Assembly (NCBI GenBank): GCA_029851415.1
Contig: CM056741.1
Coordinates: 87,000,282 to 87,064,281 of the forward strand
Source of the DNA: Eretmocerus hayati
Taxonomy: Eukaryota; Arthropoda; Insecta; Hymenoptera; Aphelinidae
Direction: 5' to 3'
DNA length: 64,000 bases
Positions within the stretch are counted from its first letter, which is position 1, and the number at the start of each line of letters is the position of its first letter. Positions 13,027 through 22,382 of the stretch are shown piece by piece. The translations under genes and the position numbers were made by a program. The notes below the pieces were generated by a model, which saw only the letters and a program-made list of their open reading frames with translations, was not told the origin of the DNA and ran no database searches.

Positions 13027-13412
13027 CAAGGCGATGCGGTCGCCGTGCATGCTGAAAGTTATTCCCACTTTTCTCCGATATTCTTGCGATTTAGACTAAA
13101 TGACGAGAAGACAAACGCTTATTATTATCTAACTTGAGTTCGTCTTCTCGTCGTTTAGCTCAAATCGCAAAAAAATCGGATAGAAGTGAGAGTTACAATA
13201 TGCGTATATTATAGGTTAGGAGGTGCCTGCACTAGAGTTATTCCCACTTTTCTCCGATATTCTTGCGATTTGGACTAAACGACGAGAAGACGATCTCAAG
13301 TTAGAGGATGATAAGTATTCGTCTTCTCGTCTTTTAGTCCAAATCGCAAGAACATCGGAGTAAAGTGAGAATAACTTTCAGCGTGCACGGTGCACGGTGA
13401 CCGCATCGCCTT
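13027..13412. mobile_element. Palindromic MITE with two nested hairpins
   Basis: The ends are inverted: AAGGCGATGCGGTCGCCGTG on the left and its near complement on the right. Inside, the block ATTCCCACTTTTCTCCGATA followed by CTTGCGATTTNGACTAAANG occurs twice in direct orientation (13063, 13242) and twice inverted (13138, 13320). The element is therefore two tandem hairpins within one outer palindrome. Its right tip joins satellite DNA. Diverged relatives lie at 42512-42905 and near 50713. It is non-coding. Confidence 0.8.
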
Positions 13413-13934
13413 AACATAACCAGACTCGACTTGTCTCGTCACTGAACAGGACGAGTTAATTTCTTGGTTATCATTCCCTCTTCCTCAAAATAACCAGACT
13501 TCAGTTGTCTGGTCAGTGACCAGACCGAGTTTATTTCCTGCGTTGTCTATGTCGCAAGGGAGTCAAGTTATCCATTTCTTCGTGATGATTTTCTTCAACG
13601 TAACCAGACTTGATTTGTCTTCTCTCACACGAGGCGGAATCATTTTCTTGGCTCTCAGTCTCTCCTCCTCTACATAACCAGGCCTGAGTTTGACTGTTCA
13701 GTGACCAGGCCGAATTTATTTTTCTGGGTGGCAGTCTAGCAAGGTGGTCAAAGTATGCATTTCTCCCTGATGGTTCCTCTAACGTCACCTGACTCGATTT
13801 GTCTTGTCCGTGACCAGGCCAAAAATATTCCTTGTTCATCGGTCTCTTCTTCTCAATATAACCAGAGTTGAGTTGACTGATCAGTGACCAGGCCGAGTTT
13901 AATTCCTGCCTTGTCAGCCTCGCAAGGTGACATC
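13413..13934. repeat. Satellite array, ~183 bp monomer (block 2)
   Basis: About three copies of the same dimeric monomer as at 9170-11276 are present, with ACATAACCAGACTNGACTTG, then GTGACCAGGCCGA, then CTCGCAAGG landmarks. The array resumes directly at the MITE tip and fades near 13930, where the next repeat unit begins. Confidence 0.8.
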
Positions 13935-15343
13935 GCTGAAGTTTCAGTGAAAATCGTTCAAGTTTCCACTGTCTATCGGATTCGAATAGTTGTCTATTTC
14001 AGTACAATTGCATCATTGGATGTAAATAACCATCTCGAAATTAGTGTATTGACTAAGTCAAACGAGATGAGCAATAAGGGTATACATTATATTCATTGCT
14101 GTAGAGAGACATATCCTGCGTGATTAGTTTCTTATATCTAGGTACAAATCATTAGTGGGATGAGAGTCATAAGGCAAATAATCGTAGATTTCGCAATATC
14201 CTTCCGACAAATTAAATTAATTAAGCGTCTGTCTGATTTTATCCGTCCGGATGCCTCGTATCGTGGTGACGTCGTTCGTGCTGTTGGTGGGTTAGTGGGT
14301 CCGGCGGGTCGGTGGGTCCGTGTTGGTGATGTTGGTGATGGCTTTTGACTTATCCGTACGGATTGGGCAGTTGATTTGATGGTCCGATCAGTTGTTCTAT
14401 TTCCAATCAGTCAAAACTTTCCTTCTGGATCGATGGGCTGTGGCTGAGGTCGAGGCTGGGGCTGTGGCTAAGGCTGGAGCTTAGGCTTTTGCTTGGGCCG
14501 AGGCTGAGGATAAGGCTGGGCCTGTGGCTTGGGGCGAGGCTGGGCTGTGGCTGGGGCTAAAGCTGGGCCTGTGGCTAAGGATGAGGCAAGGCCTGTGGCT
14601 TGGGGCGAGGCTGGGCTAAGGCTGGAGCTGGGTCTTGGGCTAAGGCTGGGGCTGGGGCCGGGCCGAAGCTGAGGATGGACTGAGGCTGAGGTTGTGACTG
14701 GGATTGAGGCTGGAGCTGGGTCTGGGGCCGTGGATGGGGCGTGGCTGAAGCTGTGGCTCGGGCTGGAGCTGGGACTGAGGCTAAGGCTGGGCTGAGGCCG
14801 AAGCTGAGGCTTAGGCTGGGGCTGGGGCCAATGTTGGGGCTGAGGCTAAGCTTGAGCGTGGACGAGGCTAAGGTTAGAGCTAACGCTGAGGCTAAGTTTG
14901 GAGGCTGTGGCTGTGACTAGGGACGAGATTGGGCTGGGGCAGTGGCAAAGCCTGAGATTGACGCTGGGGCCGAGGCTGGAGCTGAGGCTGGGCTGGGGCT
15001 GGAGCTGGGTCTTGGGCTAAGGTTGGTGCTGAGGCTGAGACTGGGGCTGTGGCTAAGGCTGAGGCTGGGACTGGGTCTGAGGCCGTCGCTGGGACTGGCT
15101 AACTGGACAAAATTTCCAGATACTTACTGGATCTTCAGGAACCTCACTATGTGCAACATTACACCAACTCAATAGTTCTCAATCACAGTTACTAGGTTCC
15201 ATCAAGGAAATTATTTTTTCCGAATACACTGTATTATGAAATCTCAACGTTACATTGTTGAACTACAGAAGCAATTCAGGCTTCATACCATATCAGAGAC
15301 ACTACCAAGCCGGACGAGCGTTAGCGAGGTAAGCAATAACGCT
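13935..15343. repeat. Dispersed repeat unit, copy 1 (split by G-rich minisatellite)
   Basis: Two parts, 13935-14225 and 15107-15343, match parts of copy 2 (16014-17131) in the same orientation. Shared landmarks are ATTCGAATAGTTGTCTATTT, then ATTGCATCATTGGATGTAAA, then AGATTTCGCAATATCCTTCC, then CCAGATACTTACTGGA, then CCGGACGAGCGTTAGCGAGG at the end. Copy 1 is uninterrupted where copy 2 carries the 0.6 kb hairpin insertion (after the TTCCATCAAG sequence). Instead it carries about 880 bp of G-rich DNA after the TTAATTAAGCG sequence, where copy 2 has none. No ORF is credible. Confidence 0.8.
14430..15105. repeat. Hexameric GGCTGN minisatellite, strongly strand-asymmetric
   Basis: About 110 units of a degenerate hexamer (GGCTGG, GGCTGA, GGCTAA, GGCCGA) run without interruption, G-rich on the + strand. 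An ORF of alternating G/L/A/R residues (14942-15175) is produced by the repeat and is not a gene. The array lies exactly at the point where copy 1 of the dispersed unit differs from copy 2. Confidence 0.9.
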
Positions 15344-15413
15344 AGTTTAAATAATTACAAGCCCCGCCAAAATTTGTCCGTCAGCGTATCCCGTCTCGGG
15401 TTGCCTATCGGAA

Positions 15414-15540
15414 GGGGGTGAAGGGTGATGGGTGGCCATATGGGTCATGGTTGGGTCATGGGTTGGTAGATGGGTGGGTAGGTTGGTGGGTAAGTGGAGG
15501 TTGGTGGTCAGGTGGGTTGGTTGGTGGATAGATGGATGTA
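15414..15540. repeat. GGTGGGT-type short minisatellite
   Basis: Degenerate repeats of GGTTGGTGGGT, GGGTCATGG and GGTGGATAGATGG are G/T-rich on the + strand. They lie between copy 1 of the dispersed unit and the AATTTCAGTGAAA array. Confidence 0.8.
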
Positions 15541-15544
15541 CTTG

Positions 15545-16030
15545 AACTTTAGTGATTTCAGTGGAAATCAACAGAGTTCAAGTGATACGTTTCATAGAAT
15601 TTCAGTGAGAATCGCTAGAATTTTAGTCGAATTCCACTGAAAATCCAGTAGAAATTTCACTAAAATCTCAGAACATTTCAGTGGAAATACCACTAAAATT
15701 TCTGTGAAAATTTCACTAAAATTCCAGTGAAAATTTCATTAAAATCTCACTAAAATTTCACTAAAATTTCACTGAAATTTCAGTGAAAATCGCTGAAATT
15801 TTAGTGGAAGTTCCACTGGAATTTAAGTGAAAATCGTTGAAAATCGCTAAAGTTTCAGTGAAACTTCCACTGAATTTCCTGTGGAAATTTTTAGGGTTTC
15901 AGTGAAACTTCAACTGGAATTTCAGTGAAAATCACTATATTTTCAGTGAAATTTCCATTGGAATTCCATTGAAAATCGCTAGAGTTTTAGTGGAACTCTC
16001 ACTAAAATTTCAGTGAAAATCGCTCAAGTT
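15545..16030. repeat. Array of near-palindromic AATTTCAGTGAAA motifs
   Basis: The motif AATTTCAGTGAAA and its complement TTTCACTGAAATT alternate through 480 bp, with variants such as TTTTAGTGGAA and AATTCCACTGAAA. Because each unit is close to self-complementary, the array can fold as many short hairpins or as one long one. The last units merge into the start of copy 2 of the dispersed unit. Copy 1 also begins with the same motif (near 13936), so the array is probably the unit's own variable 5' part. Confidence 0.8.
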
Positions 16031-17131
16031 CCCACTGTCTATTAGATTCGAATAGTTGTCTATTTCAGTATCATTGCATCATTGGATGTAAATAATCAAT
16101 TCGAAACTAGTGTATTGACGGAGTCAAACGAGATGGGCAATAAGGGTATACATGTTCATTGCTGAAGAGAGAAATATCCTTCGTGATTAGTTTTTTATCT
16201 AGGTACAAATCATAAGTGGGATAGGATTCATAAGGCGGATAATCGTAGATTTCGCAATATCCTTCCAACAAATTGAATTGATTAAGCGAAATATCCAGAT
16301 ACTTACTGGAGATTCAGGAACCTCACTATGCGCAACATTACACCAACTCAATAGTTCTCAATCACAGTTACTAGGTTACATCAAGAAATAGTATATTACG
16401 CAACAAGTGCGAGAAGGTCAATTTCCGCACAAGTTGCCAAACGAGTGCGTGAATGTTACTTCTCGCGCGAGTTGGCAACGTGTGCGGAAACTTCTCGCAC
16501 GTGTTGCGTATACTATTTTTTGCAACTGTGCGCGAAGTTGTAATTAAATGCACCACTGTCCGAGCAAGATCATCTTGAGAACGAAGTTTTCAAGAAACGC
16601 CAAATTCAGAGGGATGACGTGACATCATATTTTGGAACTGTGCGTGAATGAAAATGCATTAGAGCGAGAAGTAACATTTACGCACACTTCACCAGTGCGT
16701 AAATGTAAAACTGTGCGAGAAGTCATTCACGCATTACTTCTCGCACTGTAAATAATGAAGAGAAATCTCATTTTTCTACAACTTCGCGCACACAGTTGCA
16801 AAATAGTATATTTCGCACCGAGTTCATGAGGTTGTAGCTCGCTTGTGAGCGATCGGTTTTCGACCCGAGCCGCAGGCGAGGGTTGAAATGATCGCTTGGA
16901 AGCGGGAAACCTCGTGTGCGAGGCGCGAAAGTTATTTTTCGCAATTTTGTAGGCACTCAAACATCGGAAAATTGCGAAAATTATTTTTTCCGTTATTTTT
17001 TCCGAATCCACTGTATTATGGAATCTGAACGGTACATTGTTGAACTACAGAAGCATTTCAGGGGCTCATACCATATCAGAGACACTTCCAAGCCGGACGA
17101 GCGTTAGCGAGGTAGGCAATAACACTAGTCT
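16014..17131. repeat. Dispersed repeat unit, copy 2 (split by hairpin insertion)
   Basis: Segments 16014-16385 and 16976-17131 match copy 1 (13935-15343). The join GATTAAGCG followed by AAATATCCAGATACTTACTGG near 16289 is uninterrupted here but holds the G-rich minisatellite in copy 1. Both copies end with CCGGACGAGCGTTAGCGAGG followed by GCAATAACNCTAGT. Copy 2 carries 16386-16975, which copy 1 lacks. Confidence 0.8.
16386..16975. mobile_element. Insertion of two adjoining hairpins, present only in copy 2
   Basis: The first hairpin runs from ATAGTATATTACGCAACA (near 16388) to TGTTGCGTATACTAT (ending near 16516), its arms built of TGCGAGAAG and GTGCGGAAA words. The second runs from TTTTGCAACTGTGCGCGAAG (near 16515) to CTTCGCGCACACAGTTGCAA (near 16802). 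A CG-rich tail with GCTTGTGAGCGATCGGTTTT and CGATCGCTTGG-like words follows. It replaces nothing: the flanks GTTACATCAAG and GAAAATTATTTTTTCCG are contiguous in copy 1. No TSD can be assigned with confidence. It is non-coding. Confidence 0.7.
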
Positions 17132-17160
17132 TCATTAATTTTCCACTAAGTCTCATGGAC

Positions 17161-17278
17161 TAAATCGCGATTCCAGCGATATATACTGAATGCAAGAACA
17201 CGATGGATTGTAAGAGATCTTTGGTACGATCCCATGTGTGCTTGCATTCAGTATATATCGCTAAAATCGGGATTTTCG
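17161..17278. mobile_element. Small hairpin element upstream of the Helitron
   Basis: AGCGATATATACTGAATGCA begins at 17175, and the perfect 22 bp stem 17175-17196 is complementary to 17241-17262. Looser complementarity extends outwards (AATCGCGATT against AATCGGGATT). It is 118 bp long with no ORF, probably a MITE. The remaining stretch to 17765 is AT-rich with nothing recognisable. Confidence 0.65.
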
Positions 17279-17765
17279 CTTTCGAATGAAAAATTTCAAT
17301 ATTGCTTTGGGAATAAAAATTTTGACATTGGAAAGCTCATACTAAAAAGTTTGTCAATTCAAATTGATTCCTATCTTTGTTGCATTTGATCGATTACACT
17401 GTTCCAAAGTCAATCAACACAATTTTTATATATTAGTATTATTTATGATCATGAATAGATGAAAAGGTAAACATCTCACTTACAGTGATATTCTTGATCT
17501 CCTTTGATGAGCAACAGCTTCACAGGAGGAAGATGGTTTTTGATGAGAGACGATTCGTATGAGCAGAAGAACTTGTTCGAAGCGTTATGAAATTTCTATG
17601 AAAGTTTTTCGAAATTGCAATATTTGTACGATGCTTATCAGAATAATTCGTGATACTTATCGAAATGATTTTGATCAAAATGGAAAATTAGAGATTCTGA
17701 GGTTATCAATGTGTAATAAATGTTGATGAGAAAAATTCTGATGAACTAAATTTTCAGTTACGAAA

Positions 17766-18053
17766 ATGGATTATAAGATTGTACACATGTTAGGTGACGG
17801 CAATTGTCTGTTCCGCTGTTTTTCATTCAAATTATTTGGAGTACAAGACTCTCATAGAACAGTAAGAATCAGAATAGTTCAATTTGTGGACCAGAATTGG
17901 GATATTTTAAAACCTTTCATAATTGGAAACATACTTTACAATGTGGACTTGGATGGTATTGGAAAATCTATCCAAGGAAAACGTGATTATGTTAACTACA
18001 TATCAAAAGATGGTGTTTATGGTACTGATGTGGAAATTGAAGTTTTCAGTTGA
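17766..18053 (+). CDS. Helitron protein, OTU cysteine protease domain
   Basis: This 95-codon frame begins at an ATG and ends at a TGA, but the same frame continues at once from 18054. The GDGNCLFR motif at residues 10-17 is the OTU-family catalytic Asp/Cys loop. The matching catalytic His is in HYNLIVLNN, encoded at 18171-18197, beyond the stop. The OTU fold therefore spans the TGA and the stop is a nonsense mutation, unless it is read through. OTU proteases are known as extra domains in some animal Helitrons, where they are thought to act as deubiquitinating enzymes. The following sequence being a Helitron Rep confirms the context. Confidence 0.8.
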   Translation: MDYKIVHMLGDGNCLFRCFSFKLFGVQDSHRTVRIRIVQFVDQNWDILKPFIIGNILYNVDLDGIGKSIQGKRDYVNYISKDGVYGTDVEIEVFS

Positions 18054-19511
18054 ATGTACGGTATGAATGTGTTTGTTCATTTGGAAAATTCTAATGTAGT
18101 ACTCCCCTTCGCGAATGTGGACAATCAAGATAATTTGAGGATGATTTTCCATGGAAATTCTGATTCAAGGCATTACAACTTGATAGTGCTCAATAACTTG
18201 AACGAGCCTTCCGTTAACAATAAATCTAAACGTGAACGTGAATATGAATCCAAAAAATCCACCATGTCGAGGAACAAAAGGAGAACGGGGATAAAATCTC
18301 CTAGGAATAAGAAGACTAATGAAAGTCCAAAAGAGGTCTCATATGGATTCGAGAAATCCCAAGCATACGAAAGCGCAATGAATGATTTTCGATTGAATGA
18401 GCTTCAATGCAATTTTGAAAGCAAGAGATCTAAGGCACCTAAGACTTTGTGTTCCCATTCAGACTTTGGTGAAATCGATTATGAATGTCCACATTGCAGT
18501 GCTGTGTTTTGGGGAGATGAGGAAAAGAAGACCAACTGTTGTCATGATGGCACTATATCTCTTCCACCTCTCAACCATTATGACGAACAGTTAGAAGAAC
18601 TGATAAAATGTGACGAATGTTTCAGATATTTCATTCAATATTATAATCACATGTTTAGTTTTGCTACTTGGAATGCTAAAGTGAAAAGTGACAAGACTAA
18701 GGCTATCTTCAATTTGAAGATTCAAGGTCAAGTTTGTCACATTGCTCTAAATTCCCTTATACCAAAAAAGGATGAAGAATGTTGTTGCGGTCAATTATAC
18801 ATCTATGACAATGACACAGCTTTGGAAAAGAGATTGATGCTGAATGAGAATTTGACTTATCATCATACCAAGATATTGACAAGTATCATGAATGAGAATC
18901 CGTACTCGAAAATATACAAACATCTAAATTATGTTTCTCATATTCTAAAAATACCATATTATGAACTTTATTTCTTACGAAAAAAAGGTAGACAGAGACA
19001 TACCTATAACAAGCCTTTGACTTTTGAATGTGGAGCAATCTTTGTGTCCAAATGTGGAATACCGGAAGATTTTGATATGTGTGTCTATCCAAAAAACCGA
19101 GAATGCCCTTGTGAGCAAACATATTTAAATGAATTATCACACCATGTGGACCCAATGACATTTCCCATATTTTTCTCTTCGGAGGACTTGGGTTGGAGTA
19201 CAGGGTATGAGAAAAACCCTCATTCGTGTACATCAAGATCTCCGAAAGACAGAGATTCATCTATTCTGCAATATTATTCTTACAGATTATCTTATAGGCC
19301 TCATTCGAACAATTTCAGTCCTCTTCTTTACGGAGGTAGATTGACGCAACAATACTTCATCCATTCTTACGCGATGATAGAGAATAATAGGATGAACTTT
19401 TTCAGAAAACATCAGTCACAGCTGAGGATAGAATGTTACCAGGGTCTCATAGACGCTGTCAAGAACAGTGCTCTGAATATATCGGAAAATTTTAGTCCAA
19501 AGAGAGATTAG
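18054..19511 (+). CDS. Helitron Rep/helicase, N-terminal region (Helitron_like_N)
   Basis: The longest intact frame in the window (485 codons) is in phase with the OTU frame upstream. Residues 1-50 complete the OTU domain (HYNLIVLNN). A basic linker follows (KSKREREYESKK), then the Helitron N-terminal zinc-binding block CPHCSAVFWGDEEKKTNCCH and DGTISLPPL near residues 145-172, then FSFATWNAKVKSDK and the conserved NPYSKIYKHL region. The last 60 residues (YFIHSYAMIENNRMNFFRKH) lead into the Rep nuclease. The frame ends at a TAG with a frameshift: the continuation GNLFVPPSTYIGGPRYMQQH lies in another frame from about 19512. It acts in the nucleus in rolling-circle transposition. Codon choice is AT-rich. 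Confidence 0.85.
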   Translation: MYGMNVFVHLENSNVVLPFANVDNQDNLRMIFHGNSDSRHYNLIVLNNLNEPSVNNKSKREREYESKKSTMSRNKRRTGIKSPRNKKTNESPKEVSYGFEKSQAYESAMNDFRLNELQCNFESKRSKAPKTLCSHSDFGEIDYECPHCSAVFWGDEEKKTNCCHDGTISLPPLNHYDEQLEELIKCDECFRYFIQYYNHMFSFATWNAKVKSDKTKAIFNLKIQGQVCHIALNSLIPKKDEECCCGQLYIYDNDTALEKRLMLNENLTYHHTKILTSIMNENPYSKIYKHLNYVSHILKIPYYELYFLRKKGRQRHTYNKPLTFECGAIFVSKCGIPEDFDMCVYPKNRECPCEQTYLNELSHHVDPMTFPIFFSSEDLGWSTGYEKNPHSCTSRSPKDRDSSILQYYSYRLSYRPHSNNFSPLLYGGRLTQQYFIHSYAMIENNRMNFFRKHQSQLRIECYQGLIDAVKNSALNISENFSPKRD

Positions 19512-20163
19512 GGAATCTTTTTGTACCCCCATCGACTTATATCGGGGGTCCAAGATATATGCAACAACACTATCAAGATGCAATGGCTATAATGAGAAAT
19601 ATAGGTAGACCTGATCTTTACATAACCATGACTCGCAACCCGCAATGGAAAGGACTGAAGAAAGTTTTGAAAAAATTCCCGCCAAGAACAACACCGAATG
19701 ATATTCCGAACATAACTGTAAGATTATTCAAAATGAAGATGGATGAATTGATCAAAGATGTTATGGACAAAGATCTTCTCGGCAAAGACATAAGGTGTGT
19801 TTGGACTGTAGAGTTTCAGAAAAGAGGTCTACCGCACATCCATCTACTTGTCACTTTGCATCCGAATAATAAGCTGTTGGTAAACTGAAGGAATCGATCA
19901 ATACATTTCAGCAGAGATACCATCTGATAGTGATAAGGAGCTGCAAAAGCTTGTAATAAAACACATGTTGCACGGGCCGCATACAAAGAAATCTCCGAGT
20001 CTCGATGAAGAATCGAAAACTTGCAAGAAGAATTTTTCAAAACCATTTAGAGAATCAATGAACATGAAGAAAGATGGTTACCCTTTATATGAAAGAAGAA
20101 ACAACATAGCTGGAGGACATATTTATAAGAATGAGAACACTTCGCAATGTATAGCTGTTGACA
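19512..20163 (+). pseudogene. Helitron Rep nuclease, HUH motif region
   Basis: GGPRYMQQHYQDAMAI is followed by RPDLYITMTRNPQW and then EFQKRGLPHIHLLV. The HIH of the last phrase (19835-19843) is the metal-binding HUH motif of rolling-circle replication initiators. The clean frame 19559-19888 ends at a TGA. After a frameshift the protein resumes as HMLHGPHTKKSPSLDEESKT, then FSKPFRESMNMKKDGYPLYE, then CIAVDNR, which are the expected next Rep blocks. The gene is then interrupted at about 20164 by a MITE and resumes near 20648. It should nick the transposon end; frame damage makes it inactive here. Confidence 0.85.
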
Positions 20164-20645
20164 ATAGGCATCTTGCATTTTTTTGAAAAAAAGTTTGGCA
20201 AATTCGAGCAAATCGAGATACGTAGGGTGCAATTGAAGAGAAAATCCCAAAAATTCTCTTCGTCTCGCGCAAATTGTTTGAAAAACTGATGACTTGCGCT
20301 GTGTGACGTCACTCCGACAAAGTCGCCGACTGCCGCTGTTTTATGGTATCTTGCAATTTCTTTAATCTCTCCAGGAAAAGGTCTGGCAAATTCGAGCAAA
20401 TCGACACAAGTATTGCGCAATTGAAGGAAAAATCCCAAAAATTTTCTCCGTCTTGCGCGACTTGTATGACAATAAGATGACTTGCATCGTGTGACGTCAT
20501 AGGGACACAATGGTCTGACTTCCAAACAATTTGCGCAAGATGACAACAAGTTTTGGGAATTTCTTTCCAATTGCACCTTACTCATCTCGATCTGCTCGAA
20601 TTTGCCAAACCTTTTTTAGGGGGGTCCAAAAATTGAAAGATGCCT
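20164..20645. mobile_element. MITE inserted in the Helitron Rep gene
   Basis: The ends are inverted: TAGGCATCTTGCA on the left and AAGATGCCTA on the right, followed inward by GTTTGGCAAATTCGAGCA and its complement GCTCGAATTTGCCAAAC. Internally two direct copies of a ~210 bp block occur (GGCAAATTCGAGCAAATCGA at about 20189 and 20385, each followed by GTGTGACGTCA). The Rep reading frame is conserved on both sides. A TA duplication (near 20166 and 20640) is likely. A truncated relative lies at 62888-63025. Reverse-strand ORFs across it (20047-20585) are repeat by-products. Confidence 0.8.
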
Positions 20646-21035
20646 ATTCTATGGTTGTACCTCACAATACATTCTTATTGAAGAAATATAGATGTCACAT
20701 TAACGTTGAGTATTGCGCGTCTATACGAAGCATGAAATATGTCTTCGATTTTTTACATAAAGGATCTGACAGAGCTTTTAAAAATTTGTGAGTTGAAAAG
20801 AACAGATGGAGTTGAAAGTTCATGTGAAATTCGATATGAGCTCTCTGATTTCATAGAAGGGCGTTATCTCAGTCCGATGGAGTGTGCATGGCGTATACAA
20901 GAGTTTCCGTTGTGTGGCGGGAGTCAGAGTGTTGAGAGATTGGCTGTTCACGTAGAGAATCAACAATCGATAGTGTTCAGAGAGAACCGGGAAGAAGAAG
21001 CTCTGGAAAAATGGAGAACGGCTTTGACTGAATAG
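20646..21035 (+). pseudogene. Helitron Rep, catalytic tyrosine region
   Basis: The Rep frame resumes after the MITE: MVVPHNTFLLKKYRCHINVE, then YCASIRSMKYVFDFLHKGSD. The Helitron active site normally has two tyrosines four residues apart in this segment. Here the first is present (KYV, codon 20738-20740) but the second position is Phe (DFL, 20750-20752). The frame shifts near 20780 and continues as DGVESSCEIRYELSDFIEGR, then YLSPMECAWRIQEFPLCGGS, then VERLAVHVENQQSIVFRE, the block that links nuclease and helicase. Protein evidence is strong; activity is not expected. Confidence 0.8.
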
Positions 21036-21041
21036 TTCGAA

Positions 21042-21446
21042 TTGAACAAGAGAGATGAGCTCGCTAGGGAATTGAAATATATCAACATTCCTAAATACTA
21101 TCGATTTGATAACGTTCAAAAAGTTTGGATCAGACATTCACGTTCACAAAAATTCCAAACCATTGGCAGAAAGAGCGTTGTGTCACCGAAGGATAATGAA
21201 AGATTCCATCTCAAATTGATCTTAAATAGAATGAAAGGAGCATCAAGTTACGAAGATCGAAGAACATTTGAGGGACGGACTTACGATAGTTACAGAGAAA
21301 CTGCTCGTACAATGGGAATGATAGAAGATGATGAACAAATCAATAAAATTCTCGAAGAAGCTTGCACTATCATGTTCCCTAATCAACTTAGGAAATTCTT
21401 CTGTTGGTTCCTACTGTCAGGAAATATTCAAGGGACTAGTATTTGA
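21042..21446 (+). pseudogene. Helitron Rep-helicase linker region
   Basis: Residues such as YINIPKYYRFDNVQKVWIRH, then IGRKSVVSPKDNERFHLKL, then RMKGASSYEDRRTFEGRTY and GMIEDDEQ match the conserved region between Helitron Rep and helicase in order and spacing. A TGA at 21036-ish separates it from the preceding part, and a TGA at 21444 ends it. The remaining linker (to about 21512) is read in another frame. I infer one original ORF broken by point mutations and small indels. Confidence 0.8.
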
Positions 21447-21512
21447 GGAAGGTTCAAACCATCTTTCATACCAGACTTCGAAGAGGATGGAGAAAATAAA
21501 GCTCTTCAGAAT

Positions 21513-21985
21513 ATGAAACATATGCTAGAAATCGAGGACATGTCTCTAGAAAGTTATGGGCTACCGAAACCTGAGGAGCAGAAAAGTGACATACTCTCTG
21601 ACATTCCAGGGGGAGAATGTCAGAAGAAGACCCGAGAAATGCACGAGATGTTGAATGAAGAACAGAAATGGATCTTCGATGAATTGACAAACGTGAAATC
21701 CGGTTCTTACTTCATTGACGGACCTGGTGGATCTGGAAAGACTTTTCTGTACAAAACGTTGATTTTTTTCTCCTCATCTAAGAAAATCAAGATACTGTCA
21801 ATGGCTTGGACGGGTATAGCATCGATTCTGTTTCCAAAAGAAATGAGTCATAGACAGTTCAAATTGCCAATCAAATTCCAAGACATTGAGACTATATTCT
21901 TGAAATCTGATTCAGATAGAGAGAGACTTAGAGATAATAGTGATAGTAGTTTTTCGTCCTTGAAAAATGACGGTGAGGGTGTTCT
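21513..21985 (+). pseudogene. Helitron helicase, motifs I and Ia (Pif1-like SF1)
   Basis: LNEEQKWIFDELT is followed by the Walker A motif GPGGSGKTFLYKTL (about 21720-21760), then motif Ia ILSMAWTGIASILFP and HRQFKLPIKF. This is the start of the 5'-to-3' SF1 helicase domain fused to Rep in Helitrons. The reading frame runs into the palindromic insertion at about 21986, so the last codons of the 176-codon ORF (to 22043) belong to the insertion. The helicase resumes at 22383. Confidence 0.85.
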
Positions 21986-22382
21986 TCGTCGGTCTTTAAG
22001 GACTGGATGGTGGAATATTGCCAAAAGGACCAGAATTCCATGAGAGAGAATCATTTATTCTCAACGTTTCGTCTACCAGGGTTTGTAGACCTCTTCAGGA
22101 CACGTTACAATTGAGAAATTGTGAAATTTTAAGGCTGAAAATCACTTACATTTTTCTTTTAAAAAAACGTTTATTTAAATGTAAACGTTCTTTGAAAAGA
22201 AAAATGTAAGTGATTTTCAAAGCTTCGATTGTAACCTATTTGTAACAATTTCGTTTGTATAGATATTCACTCCTGAAGAGGTCTACAAACCCTGGTAGAC
22301 GAAACGTTGAGAATAAATGATTCTCTTTCATGAAATTCTGGCTCTTTCGGCAATATTCCAACATCCAGTCCTTAAAGATCGG
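21986..22382. mobile_element. Fold-back MITE inserted in the Helitron helicase
   Basis: The tips are GGTCTTTAAGGACTGGATGG and its complement CCAGTCCTTAAAGATC. Almost the whole 397 bp is palindromic. Inner arms carry GTTTCGTCTACCAGGGTTTG and its inverse, and the very centre is an AT-rich hairpin with AATCACTTACATTTTTCTTT. Helicase sequence lies on both sides. It belongs to the same family as the larger element at 28385-29130, sharing the tip TTTAAGGAC and the conserved hairpin. It is non-coding. Confidence 0.85.

Noticed and set aside
14942..15175. ORF of alternating G, L, A and R residues
   Set aside because: It is a direct translation of the GGCTGN minisatellite.
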